This document shows, one piece after another, positions 8,867 to 16,862 of a stretch of DNA of 64,000 bases (its first letter is position 1; each line of letters opens with the position of its first letter). A model generated the notes under the pieces. It made no database searches. It was not told the DNA's origin and saw nothing but the letters and a program-made list of their open reading frames with translations. Source of the DNA: Lachnospiraceae bacterium (GTDB lineage: Bacteria > Bacillota > Clostridia > Lachnospirales > Lachnospiraceae); the NCBI GenBank assembly GCA_021771755.1, contig JAETOL010000001.1:124001-188000 (forward strand), in the 5' to 3' direction. A program made the translations under genes and the position numbers.

Positions 8867-9070
8867 TTATTCCATCTTTCCTTCCGGTGCATAGATAGCC
8901 ATAATTTCTTCTTCATTTTCTTTGTGATCTACTCTAATCCAAAAATCTCTGATCCAAAATCCTACCCTATGGTTACCTATCGCATATAATTCATTTGTTG
9001 CGAAATCCACAATAAATACTTCAGGAAGTCGGCCATTCTCATCACTCCACTCCATTTCTTCTTTGTACAT
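8867..9070 (-). CDS. Small acidic protein of unknown function
   Basis: I do not recognise this 67-residue protein (MYKEEMEWSDENGRL onward). It is acidic, has no signal peptide or membrane segment, and contains a central WIRDFWIRVDHKEN stretch. Its start at ATG 9070 (or GTG 9079) overlaps or abuts the stop codon that the neighbouring lipoprotein gene would have had before the IS3 insertion (TGA at 9074-9072), so the two probably formed a translationally coupled pair. The IS element now separates it from that promoter. Confidence 0.5.
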   Translation of the reverse strand: MYKEEMEWSDENGRLPEVFIVDFATNELYAIGNHRVGFWIRDFWIRVDHKENEEEIMAIYAPEGKME

Positions 9071-9194
9071 CTCACACACTTTGTCTAAACATTTTTGACA
9101 TTGGTGCTAGAATATAAATAGTACAAGCCAAAATGAGAAATTCCAAATACACATAAGCATGGTACAATAGAAACATGCTGAAGGAGGATCTCAT

Positions 9195-9479
9195 ATGGCA
9201 AAGCAACATGACAAACAATTTAAACTTGATGCAATCCAGTACTATCAGGATCACAAAGATCTCGGAGTACGTGGATGTGCTGAAAATCTTGGCATCGGCT
9301 ACAGTACATTAACAAAGTGGCTGAAAGACTTCCGGGAATCAGGTGATATTCCTGTTCGTGGTTCTGGTAATTATGCATCTGATGAGCAGAAGGAAATTGC
9401 CCGTCTCAGACGTGAATTACGTGATGCCCAAGATGCACTTGATGTGTTAAAAAAAGCAATCAACATTCTGGGAAAATGA
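9195..9479 (+). CDS. IS3-family transposase OrfA
   Basis: OrfA supplies the DNA-binding half of the transposase. The 94-residue protein has a helix-turn-helix (GVRGCAENLGIGYSTLTKW, about 23-41) and a leucine-zipper-like coiled coil (ARLRRELRDAQDALDVLKKA) at its C-terminus. Start ATG 9195 has AAGGAGG upstream. Near the end, TTA AAA AAA GCA gives a run of seven A where -1 slippage would fuse it to OrfB through SNQHSGKMTEA. It overlaps orfB by 4 bp. Confidence 0.93.
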   Translation: MAKQHDKQFKLDAIQYYQDHKDLGVRGCAENLGIGYSTLTKWLKDFRESGDIPVRGSGNYASDEQKEIARLRRELRDAQDALDVLKKAINILGK

Positions 9480-10390
9480 CGGAAGCCATTTATCTCGAAG
9501 TGTCTGAGAAGACGGAAGCTGCCAAAAAGGCTGGACGCCGGGTTTCCGTCTCCGGAATGTTGAAATTTTTAGGTGTCTCTCGCTCAGGGTATCTTGCATG
9601 GCTCCACCACGTACCTTCTGATGCAGAAAAACGTCGTGAAGCTGTAAAAGCAAAAATACAGGATATTTATGATGATTCCAAGCAGAACTACGGTGCTCCA
9701 AAAATCACTGTAGAACTTCGAAAAACGGGTGAAGTCATTTCGGAAAGAACCGTTGGTACATATATGCGCCAAATGGGGATCCGTGCTCAGTGGAGCAAAC
9801 CATGGACCATCACCACAAAAGATTCTGATTTCAGCACAGAATTACAAAATATCCTTGATGAACAGTTTAATCCTGACCGCCCGAATGCTGTCTGGTGTTC
9901 GGATATCACCTACATCTGGACAATAGACGGATTTGTCTATCTGACCAGTATTATGGATTTATTTTCCAGAAAAATCATAGCCTGGACACTTTCAGAAACA
10001 CTGGAAGTATCCTGCGCGATTGATACTATAAACAAAGCCAAAGCTCGCCGAAATATTGATCAACCATTAATTATCCATTCGGATCGTGGCAGCCAATATG
10101 TTGCAAAAGAATATAAAAAAGCAACCGAAAATATGCAGCGTAGCTACTCGAAGAAAGCTTTTCCGTGGGATAATGCATGCATTGAATCCTTTCATTCTGT
10201 TATCAAACGTGAATGGCTCAATCGCTTTAAAATTCGTGATTATAAGCAGGCATACCAGTTGATTTTTGAATATCTGGAAGCTTTCTACAATACGAAACGA
10301 ATTCATAGCCATTGCAACTATATGTCGCCAAACGAATTCGAACGAGTGTATGAAAGAACGCACACTGAGGCGGAGCTTCTGGCAGGTTAA
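9476..10390 (+). CDS. IS3-family transposase OrfB (DDE catalytic domain)
   Basis: This is the rve-type catalytic part of the transposase, active as an OrfAB fusion made by -1 frameshifting. The DDE triad is visible as WCSDITYIW (D about 142), IIHSDRGSQY (D about 202) and ACIESFHSVIKREW (E about 238), with normal spacing for the IS3 family. The 304-residue length is full. The ATG at 9476 lies in the overlap with orfA, so a separate OrfB can also be made. Intact, so the element may still be active. Confidence 0.95.
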   Translation: MTEAIYLEVSEKTEAAKKAGRRVSVSGMLKFLGVSRSGYLAWLHHVPSDAEKRREAVKAKIQDIYDDSKQNYGAPKITVELRKTGEVISERTVGTYMRQMGIRAQWSKPWTITTKDSDFSTELQNILDEQFNPDRPNAVWCSDITYIWTIDGFVYLTSIMDLFSRKIIAWTLSETLEVSCAIDTINKAKARRNIDQPLIIHSDRGSQYVAKEYKKATENMQRSYSKKAFPWDNACIESFHSVIKREWLNRFKIRDYKQAYQLIFEYLEAFYNTKRIHSHCNYMSPNEFERVYERTHTEAELLAG

Positions 10391-10411
10391 AGTGGGGAGA
10401 AATTTCTCATT

Positions 10412-10897
10412 TTAACTTGTACTAAATCTTGACATAGGACCACATAGAAATTGCTTTGCCTTATCAAAGTCCAATCCACTACCATCGTCATAAGTAACAC
10501 TTGCTTCGAATATCCCTCGTCCCGGCATACCAGAAATATGGAACATACACTCTCCATCACCATGTCCACTTGTCATAATCCCCATTGTACCGTTCTCCAG
10601 AACTTCTGTACCGTCATCAGAATAAGCTCTCGTATCCAAATTGCTAATATCCATTGTATTAAGGCACACCAATCCTATCATTCCACTTTTTCTGAAATAT
10701 GGCATTAAACTATTTTCATTGTCACCACAAATGTAACAGTCTCCTTTTAATTCAGAATCAACCTGAATACTATAATCTTTTTCTTCTATGCTTTCAGAAA
10801 GAACTCTATCCTTAAAATCGGATTGGGTTGCTTTTTCTGTACATCCAGACAACACACACATTGATGCCAATAGTAACGGAATTACTAATTTTTTCAT
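10412..10897 (-). CDS. Lipoprotein with 3' end replaced by IS3 sequence
   Basis: The 161-residue product begins with a lipoprotein signal (MKKLVIPLLLASMCVLSGC, lipidated Cys 19), so it would sit on the outer face of the membrane. The rest has no family I recognise; it contains several Cys and Gly-Asp motifs (GDCYICGDNE, SGHGDGECMF). The last residues (MSRFSTS) are read from the IS end. Without the IS the frame would run on as MSKMFRQSV and stop. The change is small, so the protein may still work. It is followed after the IS by the 8867-9070 gene. Confidence 0.7.
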   Translation of the reverse strand: MKKLVIPLLLASMCVLSGCTEKATQSDFKDRVLSESIEEKDYSIQVDSELKGDCYICGDNENSLMPYFRKSGMIGLVCLNTMDISNLDTRAYSDDGTEVLENGTMGIMTSGHGDGECMFHISGMPGRGIFEASVTYDDGSGLDFDKAKQFLCGPMSRFSTS

Positions 10898-10916
10898 AAA
10901 CTCCTACCTTTCAGGG

Positions 10917-10961
10917 CAAAAAAAGAACAGCCCATAGTGTTTTCACTTATGAACTGTCCTA
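10917..10961 (-). terminator. Terminator after the first XRE gene
   Basis: On the minus strand, stem pieces GGACAG and CTGTTC and the inner CATAAGTG/CACTATG close on an AAAA loop and are followed by seven T. It ends the 10959-11282 transcript before the lipoprotein gene. Confidence 0.75.
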
Positions 10962-11282
10962 CTTTTTCTGTAAACTCCGCACGAAGGTAAGTAATATCTC
11001 CCTCTCTTTATCATCCAAATACTCCCAAGTTTCTACCAGTTCCAGTTGACCTGCTGATAAGTCAGGGCGGATTCCGTCTTTGGTAAAAAACTGTGCCAGC
11101 GTAATTCCAAATGCATCACATATCTTTTCTATAGTTGGAATCGTTGGGATACTTTCTTTTGAAACAATTTTCCCCAATGCTGTCTGTGACATTCCAGTCA
11201 ATTGAGAGAGACGGTATCTTGAAATTTTATGCTTTTCACACAACTCAATAATCCTCAATGCAACATAGTCTTCTGTAAGCAA
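10959..11282 (-). CDS. XRE-family repressor-like protein, copy 1
   Basis: A 107-residue cytoplasmic DNA-binding protein. The XRE helix-turn-helix covers about residues 18-60 (ISRYRLSQLTGMSQTALGKIV) and is followed by IEKICDAFGITLAQFF and a short C-terminal helix. The start is TTG (11282) with GGAGAGG upstream. It is about 60 percent identical by eye to the next gene, with which it also shares start codon, leader arrangement and operator-like sequence. Targets are unknown; self- or cross-regulation is likely. Confidence 0.85.
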   Translation of the reverse strand: MLTEDYVALRIIELCEKHKISRYRLSQLTGMSQTALGKIVSKESIPTIPTIEKICDAFGITLAQFFTKDGIRPDLSAGQLELVETWEYLDDKEREILLTFVRSLQKK

Positions 11283-11360
11283 GTAATCTACACCTCTCCT
11301 CTGATACTAGATGTATTTATTTTATCCCGTTATCAGAGGTTTGATTAGAACCGTAATAGT

Positions 11361-11375
11361 TTAGTATTTTACTAA
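11361..11375. promoter_or_regulatory. Operator-like palindrome upstream of XRE copy 1
   Basis: TTAGTATTTTACTAA is a 6-bp inverted repeat with a 3-bp spacer. A close relative, TTTAGTATTTACT at 11913-11925, lies at the matching place upstream of XRE copy 2, and both are followed by a shared TTCTAAT-type stretch. This suggests a common operator for the two paralogous regulators. Confidence 0.5.
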
Positions 11376-11474
11376 CTTATAGATTAGTATTGGTACAAAA
11401 AAAATTATATGGATAGTTCATAAGTATATCGTTCTTCTTAATTCAATAATCGCTATCCTGTTTCGCTTTCGTAT

Positions 11475-11517
11475 AAAAAAAGAAACAGTCCAATATTTTC
11501 TTAGAACTGTCCCTCTT
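11475..11517 (-). terminator. Terminator after XRE copy 2
   Basis: On the minus strand GGACAGT (from 11510) pairs with ACTGTTTC and runs into seven T at 11475-11481. It closely resembles the terminator of copy 1, a further sign that the two units arose by duplication. Confidence 0.7.
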
Positions 11518-11836
11518 ATTTCTTCAGTCCACGAATCATTGTCATGAATACCTTCCGTTCCTCAACATCCAACGAATCCCATATCATAAGGATTTCTCTT
11601 TGAGTCTCTGTCAAATTTGGATGACTCTCCTCATTCGAAAAAAACTGCGCTAATGTAATGCCGAAGGCACTGCATAACTTTTCAAGAGTTGGTATGGTCG
11701 GAATACTCTCTTTTGATATTATGCTTCCAATTGCAGTTTGGGACATTCCGGTCAGTTGAGCAAGACGATACTTTGTCAATCCACGCTTTTCACATAAATC
11801 AACAAGACGATCAGCTATGTAGTCCTCTGCACACAA
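11516..11836 (-). CDS. XRE-family repressor-like protein, copy 2
   Basis: A 106-residue paralog of the 10959-11282 gene. The helix-turn-helix (LTKYRLAQLTGMSQTAIGSII, about 20-40) and the SKESIPTIPTLEKLCSAFGITLAQFF segment are nearly the same, while the C-terminal 35 residues diverge. It starts at TTG 11836 behind a GAGAGGTG ribosome site. The helix-turn-helix is conserved while the C-terminus is not, which fits two regulators sharing operators but answering to different signals; that is inference. Confidence 0.85.
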   Translation of the reverse strand: MCAEDYIADRLVDLCEKRGLTKYRLAQLTGMSQTAIGSIISKESIPTIPTLEKLCSAFGITLAQFFSNEESHPNLTETQREILMIWDSLDVEERKVFMTMIRGLKK

Positions 11837-11962
11837 GTAAATACACCTCTCTTCCGATATACGTTACTTTCATTTTAAACGTAAATCGAAAGATTTATTA
11901 GAACCATATTTCTTTAGTATTTACTCAACTGCACTTGACTATACAGGCAAAAAAATAAGATG

Positions 11963-12175
11963 CTATTGTGCATTCTCCAGTTCTATCAGACGATTATCCA
12001 GTCTGTTATACTCTCTTTGAGTTTCTTCAATTTTAGCATACATCTTTAAAATTGTCGAACCTTTTACAAAGACTCTTTTTTCGCAGTAGCGGTATAACTT
12101 CTCCTTTAACTTTCTTAAATGTAATCCACATTTTTGAAGCTCTTTCAAAAGCATTTCTTCTTCATATTCTGACAA
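11963..12175 (-). CDS. Small coiled-coil protein of unknown function
   Basis: A 70-residue, charged, mostly helical protein (MSEYEEEMLLKELQKCG onward) with heptad-like spacing of Leu and Tyr over its whole length. No family recognised. It is divergent from the XRE gene at 12395, and the two share a 219-bp control region that holds a palindrome at 12312-12325. The ribosome site is GGGAGGTGGAA just upstream of ATG 12175. Confidence 0.55.
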   Translation of the reverse strand: MSEYEEEMLLKELQKCGLHLRKLKEKLYRYCEKRVFVKGSTILKMYAKIEETQREYNRLDNRLIELENAQ

Positions 12176-12311
12176 TTATTCCACCTCCCTTTCGCTACGA
12201 TAATACCATTTGAAGACAAATTCCGCAATAAAAATCCATCGACGAAATTCCCTTTATTCCGACATCTTCTCGTTATTTTTAACATGTGCTATACTCCTCT
12301 TTAGTGTAGTA

Positions 12312-12325
12312 TGTACTTTTGTACA
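12312..12325. promoter_or_regulatory. Palindrome in the 12176-12394 divergent control region
   Basis: TGTACTTTTGTACA is a perfect 5-bp inverted repeat around TTTT, 70 bp before the XRE gene at 12395. A TATACT hexamer lies about 20 bp to its left. It is a good candidate for autoregulation by the adjacent XRE protein. The rest of the gap shows nothing else I can name. Confidence 0.5.
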
Positions 12326-12394
12326 ATTCACCTTTAAAAGCCGGGAGCAGATTTCCAAATAGAACTTGCTCAAACGGCGAAAGGAGGTGATAAC

Positions 12395-12784
12395 ATGCCT
12401 ATAAACTATCCATTAATTGGTATCCGCATCAAAGAAATCCGAAATCAGCAAGGAATCTCTGCGGAAGAATTAGCTGAACTGGCAGATTTATCTTCTGTTT
12501 ATATCAGCTACATTGAAAATGCCAAGCGGAAACCCAGTTTAGAATCTCTTGTCAAAATCTGCAATGCACTGGGAATTACGTTGGATGAATTGCTCTATGG
12601 AAATCTGCTTTACAATCCTACAGAATATCAAACAGATATTGATCTGCTTATGGCAGACTGTTCCAAAAACGAAAAGCGTTTCATCTTCCTGATTCTTTCT
12701 GCGGTAAAAGATATTCTTCGGAGCAATGATTGGTCTTTAATTGAAAAAATACTTCTAAAGGACAGCAATTTAAAAGACCTATAA
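12395..12784 (+). CDS. XRE-family transcriptional regulator
   Basis: A 129-residue protein with an N-terminal XRE helix-turn-helix (RIKEIRNQQGISAEELAELADLSSVYISYIE, residues 11-41) followed by LVKICNALGITLDELLYG. The C-terminal half is helical with no known domain and may mediate dimerisation. It is followed by a terminator at 12812-12853, then by the serine recombinase operon in the same direction, so it may control that operon. Confidence 0.88.
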   Translation: MPINYPLIGIRIKEIRNQQGISAEELAELADLSSVYISYIENAKRKPSLESLVKICNALGITLDELLYGNLLYNPTEYQTDIDLLMADCSKNEKRFIFLILSAVKDILRSNDWSLIEKILLKDSNLKDL

Positions 12785-12811
12785 TTGAATCACAAATCCA
12801 TTTCACTTTAT

Positions 12812-12853
12812 ATAAACCATCCGTTATTCAATTAACTGGTGGTTTATGTCTTT
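12812..12853 (+). terminator. Terminator after the 12395 XRE gene
   Basis: ATAAACCA (12812-12819) pairs with TGGTTTAT (12840-12847), followed by a T-rich stretch. A TATAAT hexamer at 12869-12874, without a clear -35 partner, could begin the recombinase operon. Confidence 0.7.
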
Positions 12854-12907
12854 TTCTCACAAAAAAATTATAATGAAAATAAATCGCAATACAAGGAATG
12901 ATAACCT

Positions 12908-14776
12908 ATGAAAGAATATGAAGAAAGAACTGAAACAATCGAACAACAAAAAGCCCTTATTCGTGAACGTTATAAAGGAATAAATCCCGATGAGCTTGAT
13001 GTCATTCCTGCGCTCCCAAAACCGGATATATTTAAAACATCTTCCATGTTAAGAGTAGCAGTTTATGCTAGAGTTTCCACTGACGATCCTCGGCAGACAT
13101 CCTCATACGAGCTTCAAAAAAATCATTATCAAGACGTGGTAGATCGTAACCCCAACTGGAATCTTGTGAAAATATATGCCGATGAAGGAATTTCCGGTAC
13201 ATCTCTGCAACATAGAGAAGCCTTCAAGCAGATGGTACAAGACTGCGAAGATGGCAAAATTGATCTTATACTCACAAAAAGTGTATCTCGATTTGCTCGT
13301 AATGTTGTGGACTGTATCGGTTATGTCCGAGAGCTTCTTTCTCTCCGTCCTCCGGTCGGTGTATTTTTTGAAACCGAACATTTAAATACCCTTGATCCCA
13401 AAAGCGAAATGATTCTTTCCTTCATGTCTACCCTTGCACAAGAGGAAAGTCATACAAAAAGTGAAATCATGAATGCCTCTATTGAGATGCGTTTTCGCCG
13501 AGGAATATTCCTGACACCCCCTTTGCTTGGATATGATCAAGACGAAAACGGAGAATTAAAAATTAATGAACACGAGGCGAAAATCGTAAAGCTGATTTTT
13601 TATATGTATTTGAACGGAAATACCTGTCAGGAAATTGCCGATACGCTTACGGAACTTGGTTGTAAAACAAAAAAGAATAATGAAGTATGGTCTTCCGGTT
13701 CTGTTCTCCAGATTTTACAAAACGAAAGACATTGTGGTGATGTGCTTGCCCGTAAAACATGGACACCAAATTATCTTGATCATAAATCCCGAAAAAACAA
13801 TCAAGACCGTAATCAATATAGAAAACGTGAACATCATGAAGCCATTATTTCACGAGATGATTTCATTGCAGTTCAAAAACTGATCAGTAATGCTAAATAC
13901 GGAAACAAAGCCTTGCTTCCTGAACTTCATGTGATTCCAGACGGAGCACTAAAAGGATTCATCACGGTTAACCCCCGTTGGGCCGGATTCAAACCAGATG
14001 ATTATCGTGCTGCTTCATCCAGTATTCCCGATTCAGAAATCACGCTTTCGGATACAATCCCTATTACTGCGCAACTTGGTTCTTTTGACTTAAGAGGATA
14101 TGAAATCGCACATGGTCAGTTTTTTGAAACTACTGGAAAAATATCAGCGACTCTATCTTATGAAAAACTCAATTTTAGTACGGAAGCACTCAGAAAATTT
14201 GGGGAAATTAAAACCGTAGAACTGCTGATACATCCAAGTTCCTACCTTCTCGCTGTACGGCCTTGCACACTTGAAGATAATCGAAATAAAGTCCAATGGG
14301 CGCGCCTGCGAAATGGAGTTCTCGTTCCTCGCTATATATATGGAGCAGCCTTCCTACCTACACTTTACGAATTGTTTGGCTGGAATCCAAACTGCAAATA
14401 CCGTGTTCTCGGAGTGGCACATCAAAAGGGATCTGAAAATGTCCTGATTTTTAATATGAAAGAAACCGAAGTACGCATTCCGAATGAAGCACCTGCAACA
14501 ACGGACAAAGATTCCCCTAATAAATCAACAGAAGCTTCCTCCACCCCCAAAACTATCCTCGGTTATCCGGCAGAATGGATGAATAGCTTTGGAAACAATT
14601 ATTATAGTCAAACTCATGCACGGGAACTGGCTGCTTTTACAAATAATAAGAATTGGCAAACCACCTCTGAAGGACAGCCCTATAAGGAATCAGAACTGCA
14701 TACCACGCCCAAAGCGGATCTCACGAAAGGAATCGTGGAAATTATGGAAGAAATAAAGGAGAATCGTAATGACTGA
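12908..14776 (+). CDS. Large serine recombinase with a novel C-terminal domain
   Basis: Serine recombinases cut and rejoin DNA through a covalent phosphoserine. The resolvase domain starts at residue 48 with the catalytic serine in YARVS (Ser57) and the SRFARN segment at 127-132; the recombinase domain runs about 205-330 and ends in ALKGF. The zinc ribbon usual in large serine recombinases is absent. Instead residues about 390-562 form a separate domain with LAVRPC (448-453), GWNPNCKYRVLG (491-502) and YPAEW.N.FG (553-562), which recurs in the next protein and in reduced form in the third. First gene of a five-gene operon with overlapping ends. Role in integration, excision or another inversion is not decided by the sequence. 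Confidence 0.9.
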   Translation: MKEYEERTETIEQQKALIRERYKGINPDELDVIPALPKPDIFKTSSMLRVAVYARVSTDDPRQTSSYELQKNHYQDVVDRNPNWNLVKIYADEGISGTSLQHREAFKQMVQDCEDGKIDLILTKSVSRFARNVVDCIGYVRELLSLRPPVGVFFETEHLNTLDPKSEMILSFMSTLAQEESHTKSEIMNASIEMRFRRGIFLTPPLLGYDQDENGELKINEHEAKIVKLIFYMYLNGNTCQEIADTLTELGCKTKKNNEVWSSGSVLQILQNERHCGDVLARKTWTPNYLDHKSRKNNQDRNQYRKREHHEAIISRDDFIAVQKLISNAKYGNKALLPELHVIPDGALKGFITVNPRWAGFKPDDYRAASSSIPDSEITLSDTIPITAQLGSFDLRGYEIAHGQFFETTGKISATLSYEKLNFSTEALRKFGEIKTVELLIHPSSYLLAVRPCTLEDNRNKVQWARLRNGVLVPRYIYGAAFLPTLYELFGWNPNCKYRVLGVAHQKGSENVLIFNMKETEVRIPNEAPATTDKDSPNKSTEASSTPKTILGYPAEWMNSFGNNYYSQTHARELAAFTNNKNWQTTSEGQPYKESELHTTPKADLTKGIVEIMEEIKENRND

Positions 14777-15554
14777 CACACCTGTAAACACATGGAAACT
14801 GGCACAAAATATTCCCGAAGATATGAGCAAACCTCAAAATCCCCTGCCAGTAACTATCACACCGGGAAAGGATGGACAATCCGACATCATTGAAGACATG
14901 GATTTCAGCTTTGATGGATATCAAGTTGTCCGTGGCGAATTTTTCGCCCATACATTTGAGCCTTCCTTTACATTTAACAATTACAAAGTATCTGTAAATA
15001 TGGCCTGTATAAAAAAACTTCCTTCTGTAGAATATGTGCAGATACTCGTAAACCCAGAAGAAAAAAAGCTTGCTGTAAGGCCATGCCGTGAAGAAGAAAA
15101 AGACTCTTTTCGTTGGTGTTCCGCAGGAAAAAAGAAAAATCCAAAACAGATCACCTGCCGGATATTCTTTGCAAAAGTTATCTCTTTGATGAACTGGAAT
15201 CCTAACTATCGTTACAAACTTTTAGGAAAACTCATCCGATCCGGTGATGAAGTATTATTCATTTTTGACCTGACAACCCCGGAAATATTCATGCGCACTT
15301 CCAAAGAGGGAGAAAAGCCAAGAGTATCTCGAACTGCAAGCTATCCTTCTGAGTGGCAGAATCAATTCGGAGTTCCTGTCGAAGAGCATCAAAATGCCCT
15401 GCAGATCAATATTTTTGATGGATATGCAGTATTTGATGTCCATGAAAAAAAGAAAACACAGTCTCCTATGCAGGAGCAGATACCAGTCCCAAACGAAAGT
15501 GAGGTGCTAGATGATGAGTCGAGAAAATCTATGTCAACCCATCCTGAGTATTGA
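14769..15554 (+). CDS. Stand-alone copy of the recombinase C-terminal domain
   Basis: The 261-residue protein has no catalytic serine. Residues about 45-215 match the C-terminal domain of the upstream recombinase: GYQVVRGEFF against GYEIAHGQFF, KLAVRPC against LLAVRPC, MNWNPNYRYKLLG against FGWNPNCKYRVLG, and YPSEWQNQFG against YPAEWMNSFG. The start overlaps the recombinase stop by 8 bp, so it is probably made in step with it. I infer a DNA-binding or structural partner of the recombinase. No function has been assigned to the domain to my knowledge. Confidence 0.8.
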   Translation: MTDTPVNTWKLAQNIPEDMSKPQNPLPVTITPGKDGQSDIIEDMDFSFDGYQVVRGEFFAHTFEPSFTFNNYKVSVNMACIKKLPSVEYVQILVNPEEKKLAVRPCREEEKDSFRWCSAGKKKNPKQITCRIFFAKVISLMNWNPNYRYKLLGKLIRSGDEVLFIFDLTTPEIFMRTSKEGEKPRVSRTASYPSEWQNQFGVPVEEHQNALQINIFDGYAVFDVHEKKKTQSPMQEQIPVPNESEVLDDESRKSMSTHPEY

Positions 15555-15912
15555 TTTAAAAAAGAGTCTTATTCGTATTCATCGTAATACACTACGGCTT
15601 CTCGGCGATCCTGATTATATTCAACTACTGATTAATCCCAATTCCAAAATGATAGCAATAAAGGCTGGCGATAAACGGGATTATCTCGCACATAAAGTTA
15701 GAAAATATCGTTTTGAAACAGGATACAGTTATGAATTATACTGTAAAGATTTATTACAAACCATGATGACTGTAGACTGTGGGTGGGAATATGGAAATAT
15801 TTTCCGCTTATATGGGCAATTTAATTCCAAAGCAGGAGTTATACAGTTTTCCATGTCGGAAACGTCCCCTTCTATGCAACAGAATACTGAATGGAGTGAA
15901 CAAACATTATGA
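15511..15912 (+). CDS. Reduced copy of the recombinase accessory domain
   Basis: A 133-residue protein that matches the core of the accessory domain only: DYIQLLINPNSKMIAIKAG against EYVQILVNPEEKKLAVRPC, then a later GWEYGNIFRLYGQF against NWNPNYRYKLLGKL and GVIQFSM against LFIFDL. It lacks the YPxEW motif. ATG 15511 (or 15514) has GAGGTG upstream and lies 44 bp inside the previous gene. The third member of a domain family in one operon; function unknown. Confidence 0.7.
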   Translation: MMSRENLCQPILSIDLKKSLIRIHRNTLRLLGDPDYIQLLINPNSKMIAIKAGDKRDYLAHKVRKYRFETGYSYELYCKDLLQTMMTVDCGWEYGNIFRLYGQFNSKAGVIQFSMSETSPSMQQNTEWSEQTL

Positions 15913-16862
15913 GCAGCTATAATAACTATACCCTTAAATTTGATCCGGAATTTACGAATCTCATTCAGCCATTAGAAGATCGCGAACATAAATCACTGGA
16001 ACGAAAAATAAGCTCCCACGCATACAGTGAGCCGATTTACACTTGGAATGGATTGATTGTGGATGGAGTTGAAGCATATCAAATCTGTCATAAACGAGGA
16101 ATCAAATTTCGTATCAAACGCATGTATTTTTTAAGCCGGGAGGATGCAGTCTCATGGATCTGCACACAGCAACTTAAACGTGAAGACCTTACAGAAGCCA
16201 ACCGCAAATATGTGATTGGGAAGAAATACGATGCCGTAAAAGCGATTACTGCCCGTCTTTCATCTGAAAATTCCACTACCGGAAAAGGCAGTCATACATA
16301 TCATATAGAAAAGAAAATTCCTTGCAGGCATATTTCCGCAACACAGATAGCATCTGAATGCAACACATCTCCTGCTTCCGTGTACAAATACAATGAATAT
16401 AGTCGTGCATTGGATAATATTTGTGAGAAAACTCCCCAAATGGTAGAACGAATCCGTTCCGGTAAGCTTCGCATTTCTCACGCCAATATTATTGAACTTT
16501 CCCGACTGCCTCATTATGAACTCAAAAAATTATATGATTACATGATTGAAAAAGGCATTGAACATCTAAGCTATCCTGATATGAAGCGTGAACTTCAATG
16601 GAGAAAAGTTGTTGCTCCAACCCAAAAGGAAAAAAGCGTAGAACCGAAACCCGTCATCAAGCAAATGCCAAAATTTGATCCCGATGCCGAGCTTTCCAGT
16701 CTTTCTCTCACAATTCCTTCTTGGTGCAGTTCCATCGAACGGGTAATGAATGTGACTGATTTCCAACGTTCTTCTAAAGAAGGAAAAAAGCGTTTAAAAG
16801 TACAACTGAGTAATCTAATGACTGTAATTGATAAAATTACAAAGATTTTGGAGGAAGTATGA
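15909..16862 (+). CDS. ParB-like nuclease/partition-fold protein
   Basis: A 317-residue protein that resembles chromosome- or plasmid-partition ParB proteins without a ParA partner. Residues about 38-75 (YTWNGLIVDGVEAYQIC) look like the ParB/sulfiredoxin domain; REDLTEANRKYVIGKKYDA (about 90-108) and the helix-turn-helix around QIASECNTSPASVYKYNEYS (about 147-166) follow the ParB order; HANIIELSRLP lies in the next helix. The last 50 residues are a predicted coiled coil. It overlaps both neighbours by ATGA. It may mark or bridge DNA for the recombinase; that is inference. Confidence 0.75.
   Translation: MSSYNNYTLKFDPEFTNLIQPLEDREHKSLERKISSHAYSEPIYTWNGLIVDGVEAYQICHKRGIKFRIKRMYFLSREDAVSWICTQQLKREDLTEANRKYVIGKKYDAVKAITARLSSENSTTGKGSHTYHIEKKIPCRHISATQIASECNTSPASVYKYNEYSRALDNICEKTPQMVERIRSGKLRISHANIIELSRLPHYELKKLYDYMIEKGIEHLSYPDMKRELQWRKVVAPTQKEKSVEPKPVIKQMPKFDPDAELSSLSLTIPSWCSSIERVMNVTDFQRSSKEGKKRLKVQLSNLMTVIDKITKILEEV

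Larger units (their letters stand above)
9095..10435 (+). mobile_element. IS3-family insertion sequence (IS150-like)
   Basis: A complete IS3-type element with orfA and orfB in -1 phase. Matching inner inverted repeats lie at 9120-9142 and 10401-10423 (20 of 23 positions agree). The exact tips are uncertain: a 7-bp direct repeat TTGACAT flanks it (9095-9101 and 10429-10435) and may be the target duplication, although IS3 elements usually make 3-5 bp duplications. Joining the flanks at this repeat restores a sensible end to the lipoprotein gene (see findings), which supports these limits. Confidence 0.88.

Noticed and set aside
13103-13381. Minus-strand frame inside the 12908 recombinase
   Set aside because: Shadow of the resolvase domain, without ribosome site.
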